Below are positions 7,442 through 15,979 of a stretch of DNA of 64,000 nt, piece by piece. Each line of letters opens with the position of its first letter. Positions within the stretch are counted from its first letter, which is position 1. A model generated the notes under the pieces. The model was not told the origin of the DNA and searched no databases. It saw nothing but the letters and a program-made list of their open reading frames with translations. Source of the DNA: UBA4742 sp037138595 (lineage in GTDB: Bacteria > Actinomycetota > Acidimicrobiia > Acidimicrobiales > Acidimicrobilacustridaceae). The stretch spans positions 62,001 to 126,000 of the forward strand of contig JBAXIB010000004.1 of assembly GCA_037138595.1 (NCBI GenBank), written 5' to 3'. Both the position numbers and the translations under genes were made by a program.

Positions 7442-8416
7442 TCAAACCAACGTGTCGAGAATTCCTGCCATCGCATCGGCCCAGTCGTCACGGGTTCCAA
7501 AGGCCGGTTCGAGCGCATAGGCCCGTTTCAAGTAGAGGTGGGCGTCGACCTCCCAGGTGTATCCCATCCCGCCATGAACTTGAATGCAGGTTTTCCCGTT
7601 GGTGAGCGCTGCTTCGGCGGAAGTCAATTTTGCCGAAGCCACCGCGCGCTCGATTGAGCCCACCTCGGGGTCATCAAGCGTGACGCCAGCGGCATAGACC
7701 GCGCCGCGAGCGACCTCGCCCCGAGCAAACATGTCGGCCATTAGGTGTTTCAAACTTTGGAACGAACCGATCGGCCGGCCAAATTGTTGACGATCCTTGG
7801 CATAGGCCACTGCCAATTCAGTCGACGCAGTCGAAATGCCCAGCAGCAATCCCGATGTGAGCGCGGCGCCCTGCAAGCGCAATTTCTTTGCTTGGTCAGC
7901 ATCAGCGATCTGAGTACCTTCCGGCAACTCGCCGCGCACACGACCAACCGGGGTCAGCGGATCAAGTGGATCAAGTACGGCGAACTCAAGCTTCGATGCA
8001 TCGGTCGACCAAAGCCCACGGTCATCAGCGATCACCACGACATCGACAACTCCGGGAAACTCGACGAGCGCGCTGGGATCGTCCCGGTCAATTCCACTGA
8101 CGATGATGTCTCCGCCCGCGGCCCCATCCACAATCCCAGCCATCAGGTGAGTCCACACCAGCGGACCAGGAACGAGGCCACGACCCAACTGCTCAAACGC
8201 CAACACGGCGTCTGCCCATCCAAGTTCGGCACCCCCGTCGGCCTCGCTGAGTCGCAAGGAAAACACCCCCATGTCAGCCATCTGACGCCAGAGGTCTCGC
8301 CGCACCCCACCTTCATCGGCAAGGTCCCGCACTGTTGCCATCGGGAACCGCCCCTCGATGAACGATTGAACTCCGTCGACTAGCGCGACCTGTTCGGTGC
8401 TCAAATCAAAATCCAT
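7442..8416 (-). CDS. Acyl-CoA dehydrogenase, short FadE subunit
   Basis: 324 aa, shorter than the ~390 aa norm. It has the FAD-side signatures DRQQFGRPIGSFQSLKHLMAD and QVHGGMGYTWEVDAHLYLKRA, but the C-terminal catalytic loop (Y-E-G-T) is replaced by EPAFGTRDDW and I see no ER-type helix-G base. The long paralogue lies immediately upstream with a 50-bp gap. In actinobacterial sterol catabolism such adjacent short/long FadE genes form alpha2beta2 heterotetramers in which only one subunit carries the base. Most likely the non-base subunit of such a pair. Confidence 0.88.
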   Translation of the reverse strand: MDFDLSTEQVALVDGVQSFIEGRFPMATVRDLADEGGVRRDLWRQMADMGVFSLRLSEADGGAELGWADAVLAFEQLGRGLVPGPLVWTHLMAGIVDGAAGGDIIVSGIDRDDPSALVEFPGVVDVVVIADDRGLWSTDASKLEFAVLDPLDPLTPVGRVRGELPEGTQIADADQAKKLRLQGAALTSGLLLGISTASTELAVAYAKDRQQFGRPIGSFQSLKHLMADMFARGEVARGAVYAAGVTLDDPEVGSIERAVASAKLTSAEAALTNGKTCIQVHGGMGYTWEVDAHLYLKRAYALEPAFGTRDDWADAMAGILDTLV

Positions 8417-8466
8417 GCTGTCTCCCTACGACGGGTCGCCGCGACTCGACGCGCCCGCGTTGTTGG

Positions 8467-9651
8467 CTATTCACGAGGCAATCCCAGGATGCGTTCGGCG
8501 ATGATGTTGCGCTGGATTTGACTCGTCCCCGCAGCGATTGAAAACGACGTACTGCGCACGCGCTCGGCAACGAAACTTCCCGACGGCCACTCACCGACAT
8601 TTTCCAGCGCAAGGCCACCGCGTTCGAGCACCTTCATCGCCACGTCCGTCACCCGCTGATAGAGCTCGGAATAGACCACTTTCATGACCGAACCCGCCGG
8701 ACCAGGCACGCCATTTCGAGCTGCTTGCGCCAAATTGCGTTTCGTCATGGCCCACAACGCGTCCATTTCGGCCTGGATGTGACCAATCTCGCGTCGTAGT
8801 GCAACGTCTTCCCACGCGGTAGCACTGCGGCGGGTAACCAGTCGCGCCAGGCGCACCAGATCAGAAATCATGCGATCGGTTTCAACCAAGTCCGATACAA
8901 AGCCAGTGCCCCGTTCAAACCCAAACGTCACCATTGCCACGCGCCAGCCGTCATTTTCCAGACCGACGCGATGAGCGACTGGGACTCGCGCCTCATCGAA
9001 AAACACTTCGCTAAATTCCGATGTCCCGGCGATGGTGTTGATCTCGCGAATCTCAATGCCAGGCGTATCCATCGGGAACATGATCCAAGTAATGCCTTTG
9101 TGCTTGGGAGCGTCGGTATCAGTACGAATCAGCAGCTCGCACCAGTCGGCGACCTGCGCATGACTCGTCCAGGTCTTCTGACCGGAAATCACGTACTCGT
9201 CACCGTCACGAACCCCTCGGCAACTCAGCGAACCCATGTCGCTTCCGGCATTTGGTTCGCTAAATCCCTGACACCAAACTTCATCACCCCGCAAAATTCG
9301 GGGCAGGTGTTCCGCCTTCTGCTCAGCGGTCGCTTCGGTCATGATCGTTGGGCCGGCGTGCAAGGTGCCCACGAAATTAACCCCGACATACGGCGCACCC
9401 GCGCGAGTGGTCTCTTCGAGATAAATCAGCTGCTCAACGAGGGTTGCGCCCCGACCGCCGTATTCGGTCGGCCAGCTAATGCCCGCATAGCCGGCTTCGA
9501 ACAGGCGCCGCTGCCAATCGGTGTCGTAACTGCGTCGACCCGCCCAATCATGAGCTGATGGCTTTGCCGACAATGTTGGCAGTTCCTCGGCGAGCCATTG
9601 CCGCAGCGCGGCGCGGAATGTTTCATCGGATTCTGAATAACGAAGGTCCAC
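8467..9651 (-). CDS. Acyl-CoA dehydrogenase, long FadE subunit
   Basis: 394 aa, GTG start with GGAG six bases upstream. Signatures: WCQGFSEPNAGSDMGS, TWTSHAQVADWCELLIRTD, and the C-terminal IAAGTSQIQRNIIAERILGLP. The MCAD-type glutamate is alanine (AAGT); a glutamate in FGFERGTGF (helix G) is the probable base. First gene of a two-gene operon with the short FadE. The 165-bp upstream region contains an inverted repeat AACATG-N6-CATGTT. Substrate unknown; the heteromeric arrangement points to a bulky, steroid-like or branched acyl-CoA. Confidence 0.9.
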   Translation of the reverse strand: MDLRYSESDETFRAALRQWLAEELPTLSAKPSAHDWAGRRSYDTDWQRRLFEAGYAGISWPTEYGGRGATLVEQLIYLEETTRAGAPYVGVNFVGTLHAGPTIMTEATAEQKAEHLPRILRGDEVWCQGFSEPNAGSDMGSLSCRGVRDGDEYVISGQKTWTSHAQVADWCELLIRTDTDAPKHKGITWIMFPMDTPGIEIREINTIAGTSEFSEVFFDEARVPVAHRVGLENDGWRVAMVTFGFERGTGFVSDLVETDRMISDLVRLARLVTRRSATAWEDVALRREIGHIQAEMDALWAMTKRNLAQAARNGVPGPAGSVMKVVYSELYQRVTDVAMKVLERGGLALENVGEWPSGSFVAERVRSTSFSIAAGTSQIQRNIIAERILGLPRE

Positions 9652-9686
9652 TCGGTACTCCTCTAACGCCGGCGAACCGACCGCGC

Positions 9687-9704
9687 AACATGTCTGGCCA
9701 TGTT
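9687..9704. promoter_or_regulatory. Inverted repeat AACATG-N6-CATGTT, candidate operator
   Basis: Perfect 6-bp arms spaced by 6 bp, 36 bp upstream of the paired acyl-CoA dehydrogenase operon. It differs from the KstR-type boxes elsewhere in the window (AACnnGTT), so a different regulator would be needed. Confidence 0.35.
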
Positions 9705-9816
9705 AGCGACGACAGTCTCGCCATCGCTATCCGCGCCTCATCTGTCGCTAGCCGCGGTTGGTGCTCATGTTTCTCGTCGATCGCAGCCAGCAAGCGAGCC
9801 GTGGCGCGACCTCGTG

Positions 9817-11445
9817 TCAGCTAGCTGCTGCTCGGGCCCGCAATTGGTTCTTGACTACTTTGCCCATCGCGTTCATCGGCAGCTCATCAACAACTTCGAT
9901 GCGTCGAGGGACTTTGTAATTCGCCATGTGTTCGCGACACCAACTTTGCAGTTCCGCAGGGTCGATAACCGCACCTGGACGAGCGACGACAAATGCGATG
10001 CCGACTTCGCCCTGTCGATCGTCAGGCACCCCGACAACCGCGACCTGACCGATGAACTCATTGGCCAACATCAGGTTTTCAATTTCAGCTGGATAAGCAT
10101 TGAAACCACCGACGATGTACATATCTTTCATTCGGTCAGTGATCCGCAAGTATCCCCGTGCGTTCATGACACCGATATCACCCGTATGCAGCCATCCCTC
10201 AGCATCAATTGCGGCCGCAGTCTCGGCTGGGTCGTCGACATAACCCTTCATGACCGTGTAACCACGAATCACGACTTCACCCGGTTCGCCGCGGGCGACT
10301 TCAGTTCCAGAGGCATCGACGCACAGCACTTCAAGACCGGGAATTGCCCGACCTGACGTTGTGGCCAATGTTTCGGCGTCGTCGTCGTATCGACACATCG
10401 TGGCAATGCCGCACGATTCGGTCAGGCCGTATCCGGTAATCACGGTCTCAAATTCCAATTCGCGGTGCATTCGATGAATAAGTTCGACCGGAATCACCGC
10501 CGCACCGGTCACTGCAAGACGCAGCGAGGACAAATCGGCGCTCAAAAAATCGGGATGGTTTAGCAACGATTGGTACAACGTCGGTGGGCCAGGAAGCATC
10601 GAAATTCGATCCTCGGCGATGCGGCGCATGACATCGGGAACATCAAAGACCAGCTGGGGATACAACGTCGAGCCAGTCATGATCGACGCAAGAATCCCGG
10701 CTTTGTAGCCGAAGGCATGGAAGAACGGATTCACCACCAAATATCGGTCGGTTTCGCGCAAGCCAACGACATTGGCCCAATCGCTGAATGCCCGAAGGTT
10801 TTGTCCGTGAGTCGTCATTACCCCTTTTGGATTCCCAGTCGTTCCCGACGTGAACAGCACATCTGAGGGATCGTCGGTAGTAACGGCTAGAGCTCGCGCT
10901 TCGGCAATCGCCGAATCGATCTCGTCACCCGACCGCAAAAAATCAGTCCAGGTACGACATCCATCGGAAGCTGCGCCGCGTAATACAACGATCGATTCGA
11001 GGTCAGGCAAGCCATCAACCGGACGCGCATCTACCCGAGGACCAAGCGCGCCTCGAAGAAGTTCGACGTAGTCGGTATCAAGAAAATCGGTAACCGTAAA
11101 CAGCACCTTTGCGCCACTGTGTTTGAGCACATAACCCGCTTCGGCACCTTTGAAGCGCGTGTTCAGCGTTACGAGAACGCCGCCGGCACTTTGCAAACCG
11201 AGCGCTGCCACTATCCATTCGTAGATATTCGGCGCCCAAATTGCCGCCGTATCGCCGGGCGAAATCCCCGTCGCGATACATGCTCTTGCTGCTTGGTGAA
11301 CTGCTGCTGCTAAGTCTTGATAACTGAGCGTGACCGCGCCGTCGACGATTGCTCGACGCCCTCCATGCAATTCCGCCGCCCTGCGCACAAGCTTCGGATT
11401 GGTCCCCCATTTGAGGTCGCCTCGCACTCCGTCATCATCTGCCAT
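9817..11445 (-). CDS. Acyl-CoA synthetase, FadD3-like
   Basis: 542 aa ANL-superfamily ligase. P-loop LFTSGTTGNPKGVMTT, A5 GYGLTESCGIA, A7/A8 GWLHTGDIGVMNARGYLRITDRMKD read in sense, and C-terminal lysine loop PMNAMGKVVKNQLR. The N-terminal layout (AIWAPNIYEWIVAALGLQSAG, VTLNTRFKGAEAGYVL) is like FadD3, which activates the steroid-derived propanoate-indanedione (HIP) acid in actinobacteria. Start: ATG 11445, because TACGGT is exactly 6 nt upstream; the frame extends to 11577 but would cover the divergent gene's promoter. FadD3-like activity is an inference from overall pattern. Confidence 0.88.
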   Translation of the reverse strand: MADDDGVRGDLKWGTNPKLVRRAAELHGGRRAIVDGAVTLSYQDLAAAVHQAARACIATGISPGDTAAIWAPNIYEWIVAALGLQSAGGVLVTLNTRFKGAEAGYVLKHSGAKVLFTVTDFLDTDYVELLRGALGPRVDARPVDGLPDLESIVVLRGAASDGCRTWTDFLRSGDEIDSAIAEARALAVTTDDPSDVLFTSGTTGNPKGVMTTHGQNLRAFSDWANVVGLRETDRYLVVNPFFHAFGYKAGILASIMTGSTLYPQLVFDVPDVMRRIAEDRISMLPGPPTLYQSLLNHPDFLSADLSSLRLAVTGAAVIPVELIHRMHRELEFETVITGYGLTESCGIATMCRYDDDAETLATTSGRAIPGLEVLCVDASGTEVARGEPGEVVIRGYTVMKGYVDDPAETAAAIDAEGWLHTGDIGVMNARGYLRITDRMKDMYIVGGFNAYPAEIENLMLANEFIGQVAVVGVPDDRQGEVGIAFVVARPGAVIDPAELQSWCREHMANYKVPRRIEVVDELPMNAMGKVVKNQLRARAAAS

Positions 11446-11451
11446 GCGCGA

Positions 11452-11457
11452 ACCGTA
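11452..11457 (-). promoter_or_regulatory. Leaderless -10 hexamer (TACGGT) for the FadD3-like gene
   Basis: TACGGT followed by exactly 6 nt and the ATG at 11445; no Shine-Dalgarno. It supports this start over upstream alternatives. Confidence 0.55.
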
Positions 11458-11524
11458 GCGCTCGCGAACCACCTCATTGCAAAGATTGTGATGGCGACGA
11501 TCCGACGACGAATTGCCCGCGCAG

Positions 11525-11530
11525 TAACGT
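11525..11530 (+). promoter_or_regulatory. Leaderless -10 hexamer (TAACGT) for the DUF2332 gene
   Basis: TAACGT, 6 nt, then GTG 11537. It forms a compact divergent promoter with the hexamer at 11452-11457. Confidence 0.55.
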
Positions 11531-11536
11531 CGCCTC

Positions 11537-12667
11537 GTGCCCTCACCTTCGCCGAATCTCGCGACCGATACCGACAACGTTGCAAACCTCTTTCGTTGGC
11601 TCGCCGACTCAGAGTTCCGTGGCTACAGCCCGCTCTATGAACACCTCGCCCGTCAGATCGCGGACGAGCTTTGGATATGCGAACTCATCACCAGCCATAG
11701 TCGTTCGCCTTATGCCGCGGTGCTGTTCCTTGACTGTGTGCGCCTCATTACCCTCGAAAATCCTGATCTCCCGCTGAGTCATCACTACGCGGCAATTGTC
11801 AACGGCCAAAACCCGTTAGATCCCGATCCATGGCCGATCTTTTTTGCGTTCGTTAAGGAGCGGCGAGACCAACTCGGCACGTTGTTAGAAAGTCACGCAA
11901 TTCAAACCAACGAGGTTGGGCGGTCGGCCGCGTTACTCCCCGCCTTTGAACTAGTGCAGCGCGAGTTTGGCAGGCCACTCGGACTCATTGAGATTGGATG
12001 CAGTGCTGGGCTCAATCTTTTTCTTGATCGATTTCGCATCGACTACGGCGACGCCGGGTCAGCTGGTCCAACCGATTCGGAAGTTCGCTTGACCTGTGAC
12101 GTTCGCGGCCACCTGCGCCCACCGATTCCTGATGAGCCACTCGCAATTGCATCTCGATTAGGTATCGACATCGATCCCATCGACGTCACCGACCCGACCG
12201 CGACGCAATGGCTCGAAGCGTGTATCTGGATCGATCGGCCTGAGCGACTCAGTCGGCTCCGCTCCGCAATCGATTTAGCGCGAAGAGAACCGCCGGAAGT
12301 GTTACGCGGCAACGCAGTTGAGCTCATTGCCGACGCCATCGCCGCGATTCCTGACGACGTCGTCGCGTGCATCGACTCGACCTGGGTGCTGGCCTATCTC
12401 AGTGCCGACGAGCGCTCAACGCTGCACGCGATGTTGGACGAGTTTGGTTCTCGGCGCTCCCTCGCCATGGTGACGGCCGAATACCCTGGCAACGTCCCGT
12501 GGTTGCCGGAATCGATTCCGCCTGAACCCATCGTTGGCCACAAAGCGCCAACCGAACTTGGTCTTGGGCTTTGGGACCACGGCCGAACCGAACACCGCGG
12601 GCTGGCTTGGATGCAGCCCCATGGCCAATGGCTCTACTGGGTCGACAAATCTTCCGCTTCAGCCTAA
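11537..12667 (+). CDS. DUF2332 family protein
   Basis: 376 aa. A helical N-terminus (NVANLFRWLADSEFRGYSPLYEHLA) is followed by a Rossmann-like motif LGLIEIGCSAGLNLFLDRF with a family-typical G-x-S-A-G-L-N, then an alternating alpha/beta region and a Pro-rich end. DUF2332 is an uncharacterised, methyltransferase-like fold; no function is assigned. GTG start supported by a leaderless -10. Monocistronic, divergent from the FadD3-like gene; a GC-rich hairpin lies about 130 bp downstream. Confidence 0.8.
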   Translation: MPSPSPNLATDTDNVANLFRWLADSEFRGYSPLYEHLARQIADELWICELITSHSRSPYAAVLFLDCVRLITLENPDLPLSHHYAAIVNGQNPLDPDPWPIFFAFVKERRDQLGTLLESHAIQTNEVGRSAALLPAFELVQREFGRPLGLIEIGCSAGLNLFLDRFRIDYGDAGSAGPTDSEVRLTCDVRGHLRPPIPDEPLAIASRLGIDIDPIDVTDPTATQWLEACIWIDRPERLSRLRSAIDLARREPPEVLRGNAVELIADAIAAIPDDVVACIDSTWVLAYLSADERSTLHAMLDEFGSRRSLAMVTAEYPGNVPWLPESIPPEPIVGHKAPTELGLGLWDHGRTEHRGLAWMQPHGQWLYWVDKSSASA

Positions 12668-12800
12668 GCCCCTCAGATCAGGGCATCCGCGTCCGATACC
12701 CAAGTGGCATCTATCGTTATTTCGCTTTGGGGCTCGCGGGAGCATGGCAACTGCAGGGGTGATCGGTATTTCAACCGAGAACTTCCTACCGTTGCGCTCG

Positions 12801-12823
12801 GCCGCCATCGTTCCTTCGGCGGC
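12801..12823. terminator. Hairpin GCCGCC-N11-GGCGGC
   Basis: 6-bp GC-only stem with an 11-nt loop in the gap after the DUF2332 gene. No U-tract. A weak terminator candidate, or a structure ahead of the small ORF at 12872. Confidence 0.3.
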
Positions 12824-12871
12824 ACCTTCATCCGTAACCGGCTGATCCCGCTCAATGAGGAGATGGTTCTT

Positions 12872-13069
12872 ATGCCGAAAGCCCCTAAAAGTTCGTCGCC
12901 GTCTCCTGCAGACCAAGCAAAGGCGACGTCCAGTTCGTCGCCGAGTCGTCATCTCGTGTGCGCGTACTCACCGCGCTGGCTGAGTGGACCAACGCCATCA
13001 TTCGAAGGTCTCGTCGCGTCTTGGTCACCGACCCATGAGTCTGAAGACCACCTCGACGAACGGGCCTAG
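12872..13069 (+). CDS. Small hypothetical protein (65 aa), uncertain
   Basis: Begins MPKAPKSSSPSPADQAK after GAGGAG 9 nt upstream; an in-frame ATG also lies at 12863. The N-terminal third is Ser/Pro/Lys-rich and disordered-looking, then CAYSPRWLSG and an acidic end. No family recognised. It occupies the otherwise empty stretch between the DUF2332 and Nudix genes. Codon quality is ordinary. It may be real because of the ribosome site, but there is no other support. Confidence 0.35.
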   Translation: MPKAPKSSSPSPADQAKATSSSSPSRHLVCAYSPRWLSGPTPSFEGLVASWSPTHESEDHLDERA

Positions 13070-13103
13070 ATGGGCGGCTCGATCCGAACTCGCGCGCTGC
13101 CCG

Positions 13104-13109
13104 TAAAGT
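13104..13109 (+). promoter_or_regulatory. -10 hexamer (TAAAGT) for the Nudix gene
   Basis: TAAAGT, 7 nt, then ATG 13117; no Shine-Dalgarno is visible. Confidence 0.45.
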
Positions 13110-13116
13110 CACACCC

Positions 13117-13620
13117 ATGAGTCCAACGGCGTGGCGACGAACAGCCGCTCGTGTCGTCCTGTTGAATCGTGAACGCCACGTTTTGCTGCTGTCGGCATCC
13201 GACCCATTCGATCGGTCGAAACGACCTTGGTGGGAAATCCCCGGCGGCGGAATTGATCCCCATGAGTCAAGCCACGATGCTGCCCGGCGCGAGCTTTACG
13301 AAGAGACCGGCATAACCGACGTGGAAATCGGACCGTGCGTCTGGACGCAGCATTCGGTATTTGACTTCGCGGGGATTCATTTCGACCAACACGAGCGGGT
13401 GCACGTCGCGTGGTGCGATGACGCTCACGATGTCAACCCCGCTGGTCTCGAAATGCTTGAGGCCGCAGCCTTTTCGGGGCATCGCTGGTGGGACCTTGAT
13501 TCGCTCCTCGCCAGTGACGAACCGGTGCTCCCCCATCGGTTACGAGAGTTTCTCCCCGCATTGGTCGCCGATGAATTGCCGAATGAACCGCTCGACATCA
13601 CCCACAACCCGCCAACCTAA
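13117..13620 (+). CDS. Nudix hydrolase
   Basis: 167 aa. The Nudix box G-x5-E-x7-R-E-L-x-E-E-x-G-I is complete at residues 44-66 (GGIDPHE ... RELYEETGI), giving the Mg-binding glutamates needed to hydrolyse a nucleoside diphosphate linked to another moiety. Flanking sequence (RTAARVVLLNRERHVLLL, and HRWWDLDSL after the box) is usual for the family. The substrate cannot be told. Monocistronic, convergent with the TetR gene. Confidence 0.92.
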   Translation: MSPTAWRRTAARVVLLNRERHVLLLSASDPFDRSKRPWWEIPGGGIDPHESSHDAARRELYEETGITDVEIGPCVWTQHSVFDFAGIHFDQHERVHVAWCDDAHDVNPAGLEMLEAAAFSGHRWWDLDSLLASDEPVLPHRLREFLPALVADELPNEPLDITHNPPT

Positions 13621-13655
13621 ATCACCGGGCTCAACGTCCCGGCCAGCCGCGCTGA

Positions 13656-14279
13656 CTAGCGGTATTGATCGAGCATGAGGTGGGCGGCCGAGATCAGTTC
13701 GTCACCCGACGCATCGATCCCTTCCCAGCCATTCACCCATGCCAACAATGATGAGAACCAGACATACCCCAGCGCGCGCTTAATCCGGGCTTCCAGTTCC
13801 GGGTCGAAATCGGGGCCAAACGCCATGGCTTGGATACGGCCCATAACTTGATCCATTTCGTCCTTGCATCCGGTCACCGACGGATCGGGCGAAGACAGCG
13901 CGGTGACGACTGCCGCGCTGAGTTCAGGCTGTTTTTCCATCGCCCGAGATGCTCGGCGCAAAATCTCGACCATGCGCTCGACCGTGGTCTCGCCTTTGGG
14001 TGGACGCATGCGGATGCGACTTTCAAGGTCCGTGATCCACTGCACCTGAACTGCGGCGAGCAGATGATCCTTCGAGGTGAAATAGCGATAGATCGTGCCT
14101 AACGCAACTTGTCCTCGCGTCGCGACATCGCGCATCTGGACCGCGTCATATCCGCCTTCAGCACCAAGTTCGAGCGCGGCTCGGATAACTCGTTGACGAC
14201 GTGCCGCTTGCCCCGCGGTGAGCTGGTCGCTGGATTGTGCTGGTTCGCCCGCCGCCAGATCTTCGGAAGTCTCAGCCAT
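13656..14279 (-). CDS. TetR-family regulator, KstR-like
   Basis: 207 aa. An N-terminal helix-turn-helix at about residues 28-70 reads RRQRVIRAALELGAEGGYDA, then VALGTIYRYFTSKDHLL, a pattern close to KstR, the repressor of cholesterol/lipid degradation in mycobacteria. The C-terminal ligand domain has ALSSPDPSV and VWFSSLLAWVNG, also KstR-like. It follows an acyl-CoA dehydrogenase gene by 12 nt in the same operon. A long imperfect palindrome of KstR type lies before that operon, so autoregulation is expected; CoA thioesters are the likely inducers by analogy. The KstR assignment is an inference by pattern, not alignment. Confidence 0.85.
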   Translation of the reverse strand: MAETSEDLAAGEPAQSSDQLTAGQAARRQRVIRAALELGAEGGYDAVQMRDVATRGQVALGTIYRYFTSKDHLLAAVQVQWITDLESRIRMRPPKGETTVERMVEILRRASRAMEKQPELSAAVVTALSSPDPSVTGCKDEMDQVMGRIQAMAFGPDFDPELEARIKRALGYVWFSSLLAWVNGWEGIDASGDELISAAHLMLDQYR

Positions 14280-14291
14280 GTTCGAGCGACA

Positions 14292-15485
14292 CTACTTGGC
14301 GTCTCGGGGCAGGCCTAGGACTCGTTCACCAATGATTGAACGCTGCACCTCGTTGGTTCCGCCGGCGATCGAAATCGCGGTCGCTTGCAAAAAACGCCAC
14401 GTCAGCATGTTGGAACCATCGTCGGCATCGCCTTCGAGCATTCCCGCCGGTCCTTGCAAGCGTTTGCCGAGCGAACCCATTTCTTTGAGGTGACCGGCCA
14501 TAAACAACTTCATGACCGACGTTTCAGGACCGGGCGGCAAGCCGTGGGCCATCGATGTACGCGCTCGATAGCCAAGATAGGTAAGGATTTCCGTCCGGGC
14601 GTGAGCTGCGGCTAATTCCTGTCGGACACGAGGGTCATCGGTTAACCCACGGAGGCGAGCGAGATCGATAAGCGCGCCCAGGTCCGTCATGTGGGAGCCA
14701 CCACCGATCATCGCCCGCTCATTGGCCAGCGTGTGGATCGCGGCGCGCCATCCTTCGTTAAGTTGCGCTGCACCGCCGAGTACTTGGTCAACCGGAATTT
14801 CCACGTCGGTAAAAAACACTTCGCTGAAGTGAGACTCGCCGGTGATCTGCTTGAGCGGCCGAATCTCGATGCCCGGCGATTGCATATCGACGAGGAAATA
14901 GGTGATTCCGTGGTGCTTCGAGGCCGTTTGGTCGGTTCGCGCCAACAAAATGCCCCAATGGCTCGTTTCGGCATTGGACGTCCACACTTTTTGACCCGTG
15001 ACCACAAAGTGATCACCATCTCGTACCGCGCCAGTTTGCAGCGCCGCGAGATCGCTACCCGCTTCCGGTTCGCTGAAGAGTTGGGCCCACATCTCGTCGC
15101 CCTTCAACATCGCGGGAATGAATCGATGCCGTTGCTCGTCAGTTCCGAAGGCCAAGATTGCCGGACCGACCATGTTGTGTGAAACCATGAAGGCGCCGGT
15201 GCTCACGCCATAGTCAGCCATCTCCTGGGCAAAAATGACCTCCTGCATCAAGGTGCCACCCTGACCATACCAATCCTTTGGATAACTGATACCGGCGCGA
15301 CCGGCGTCCCACAGGGTGCGTTGCCACTCAGCCGAACGAGCCATCAAATCTTCGTTATCCATGCTCGAATTAAAAAAACCATCAGCAAAATCGCCGGGGT
15401 CGCCACGGCGCACAGCATTGGCATCAAGCCATTCGCGTGCCTCGGATCGAAACGATGCTTCTTCGGGAGAATCCTCAATGTCCAC
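14292..15485 (-). CDS. Acyl-CoA dehydrogenase (FadE-like)
   Basis: 397 aa. Signatures: MWAQLFSEPEAGSDLAAL, VWTSNAETSHWGILLARTD, and IAGGTNEVQRSIIGERVLGLP. Glycine in place of the MCAD glutamate, with TLANERAMIGGG in helix G as probable base. First gene of an operon with the KstR-like regulator. The gene starts 9 nt after a KstR-type operator, so repression by the downstream gene product is very plausible. The adjacent operator overlaps the usual place for a promoter and no Shine-Dalgarno is seen. Confidence 0.9.
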   Translation of the reverse strand: MDIEDSPEEASFRSEAREWLDANAVRRGDPGDFADGFFNSSMDNEDLMARSAEWQRTLWDAGRAGISYPKDWYGQGGTLMQEVIFAQEMADYGVSTGAFMVSHNMVGPAILAFGTDEQRHRFIPAMLKGDEMWAQLFSEPEAGSDLAALQTGAVRDGDHFVVTGQKVWTSNAETSHWGILLARTDQTASKHHGITYFLVDMQSPGIEIRPLKQITGESHFSEVFFTDVEIPVDQVLGGAAQLNEGWRAAIHTLANERAMIGGGSHMTDLGALIDLARLRGLTDDPRVRQELAAAHARTEILTYLGYRARTSMAHGLPPGPETSVMKLFMAGHLKEMGSLGKRLQGPAGMLEGDADDGSNMLTWRFLQATAISIAGGTNEVQRSIIGERVLGLPRDAK

Positions 15486-15488
15486 GAC

Positions 15489-15512
15489 GGAACGATAACC
15501 CGTTCTAGTTCC
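15489..15512. promoter_or_regulatory. 24-bp KstR-type palindrome, probable autoregulatory operator
   Basis: GGAAC and GTTCC ends enclose GATAACCCGTTCTA; read on the minus strand the core is TAGAAC-GG-GTTATC, fitting TnnAACnnGTTnnA except at the last position. Over 24 bp the two halves differ at only two symmetric positions besides the CC centre. It sits 4 bp from the start of the dehydrogenase/TetR operon. Confidence 0.65.
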
Positions 15513-15562
15513 GGCACACTGTTGGTCGTGAACAACCAGTCTCCTGCCGCCAAAAACCCGTC

Positions 15563-15979
15563 ATGAGTGGTCGCATCGGGCCAAGCCCTCGGCGCATGTG
15601 GTGGAATGGCCTGACGAGGCGCTGCCCGGTTTGCGGGCAAGGTCACCTGTTTCACCGTTGGTTCACCATGGTCGCCAATTGCCCCCGATGCGGGCTTCGA
15701 TTCGAACGCAGCGAAGGCCACTGGACCGGCGATTTAGGGCTCAACACGATCGTGAGTTTCACCGTCGTGTTCGGCGTGTTGCTCGGCGGGTTCCTCTTGA
15801 CCTATCCCAATGTCCCCGGAACCGAACTGCTCATTGCCACTATCGGTGCCGCGATCATGGTGCCGATTGCGTTTTTCCCGCTGTCTAAAACGATTTGGCT
15901 TGCGATCGACTTACAGTTGCGACCCCTTGAAGCTCATGAGCTCGATGAGCCCAACCGATGGACCATCGACGAACAATGA
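15563..15979 (+). CDS. DUF983 family membrane protein
   Basis: 138 aa. Two CxxC pairs at the N-terminus (CPVCGQGHLF and CPRCGLRF, about residues 21-45) are followed by two hydrophobic helices (IVSFTVVFGVLLGGFLLTY and LIATIGAAIMVPIAFFPL) and a charged tail. DUF983 proteins are small metal-binding-like membrane proteins without a known reaction. Its TGA stop overlaps the ATG of a possible 45-aa ORF. Confidence 0.85.
   Translation: MSGRIGPSPRRMWWNGLTRRCPVCGQGHLFHRWFTMVANCPRCGLRFERSEGHWTGDLGLNTIVSFTVVFGVLLGGFLLTYPNVPGTELLIATIGAAIMVPIAFFPLSKTIWLAIDLQLRPLEAHELDEPNRWTIDEQ

Noticed and set aside
13622..13655. CCGGG-N8-CCCGG as a terminator between Nudix and TetR genes
   Set aside because: Only a 5-bp stem with a long loop; too weak to call.
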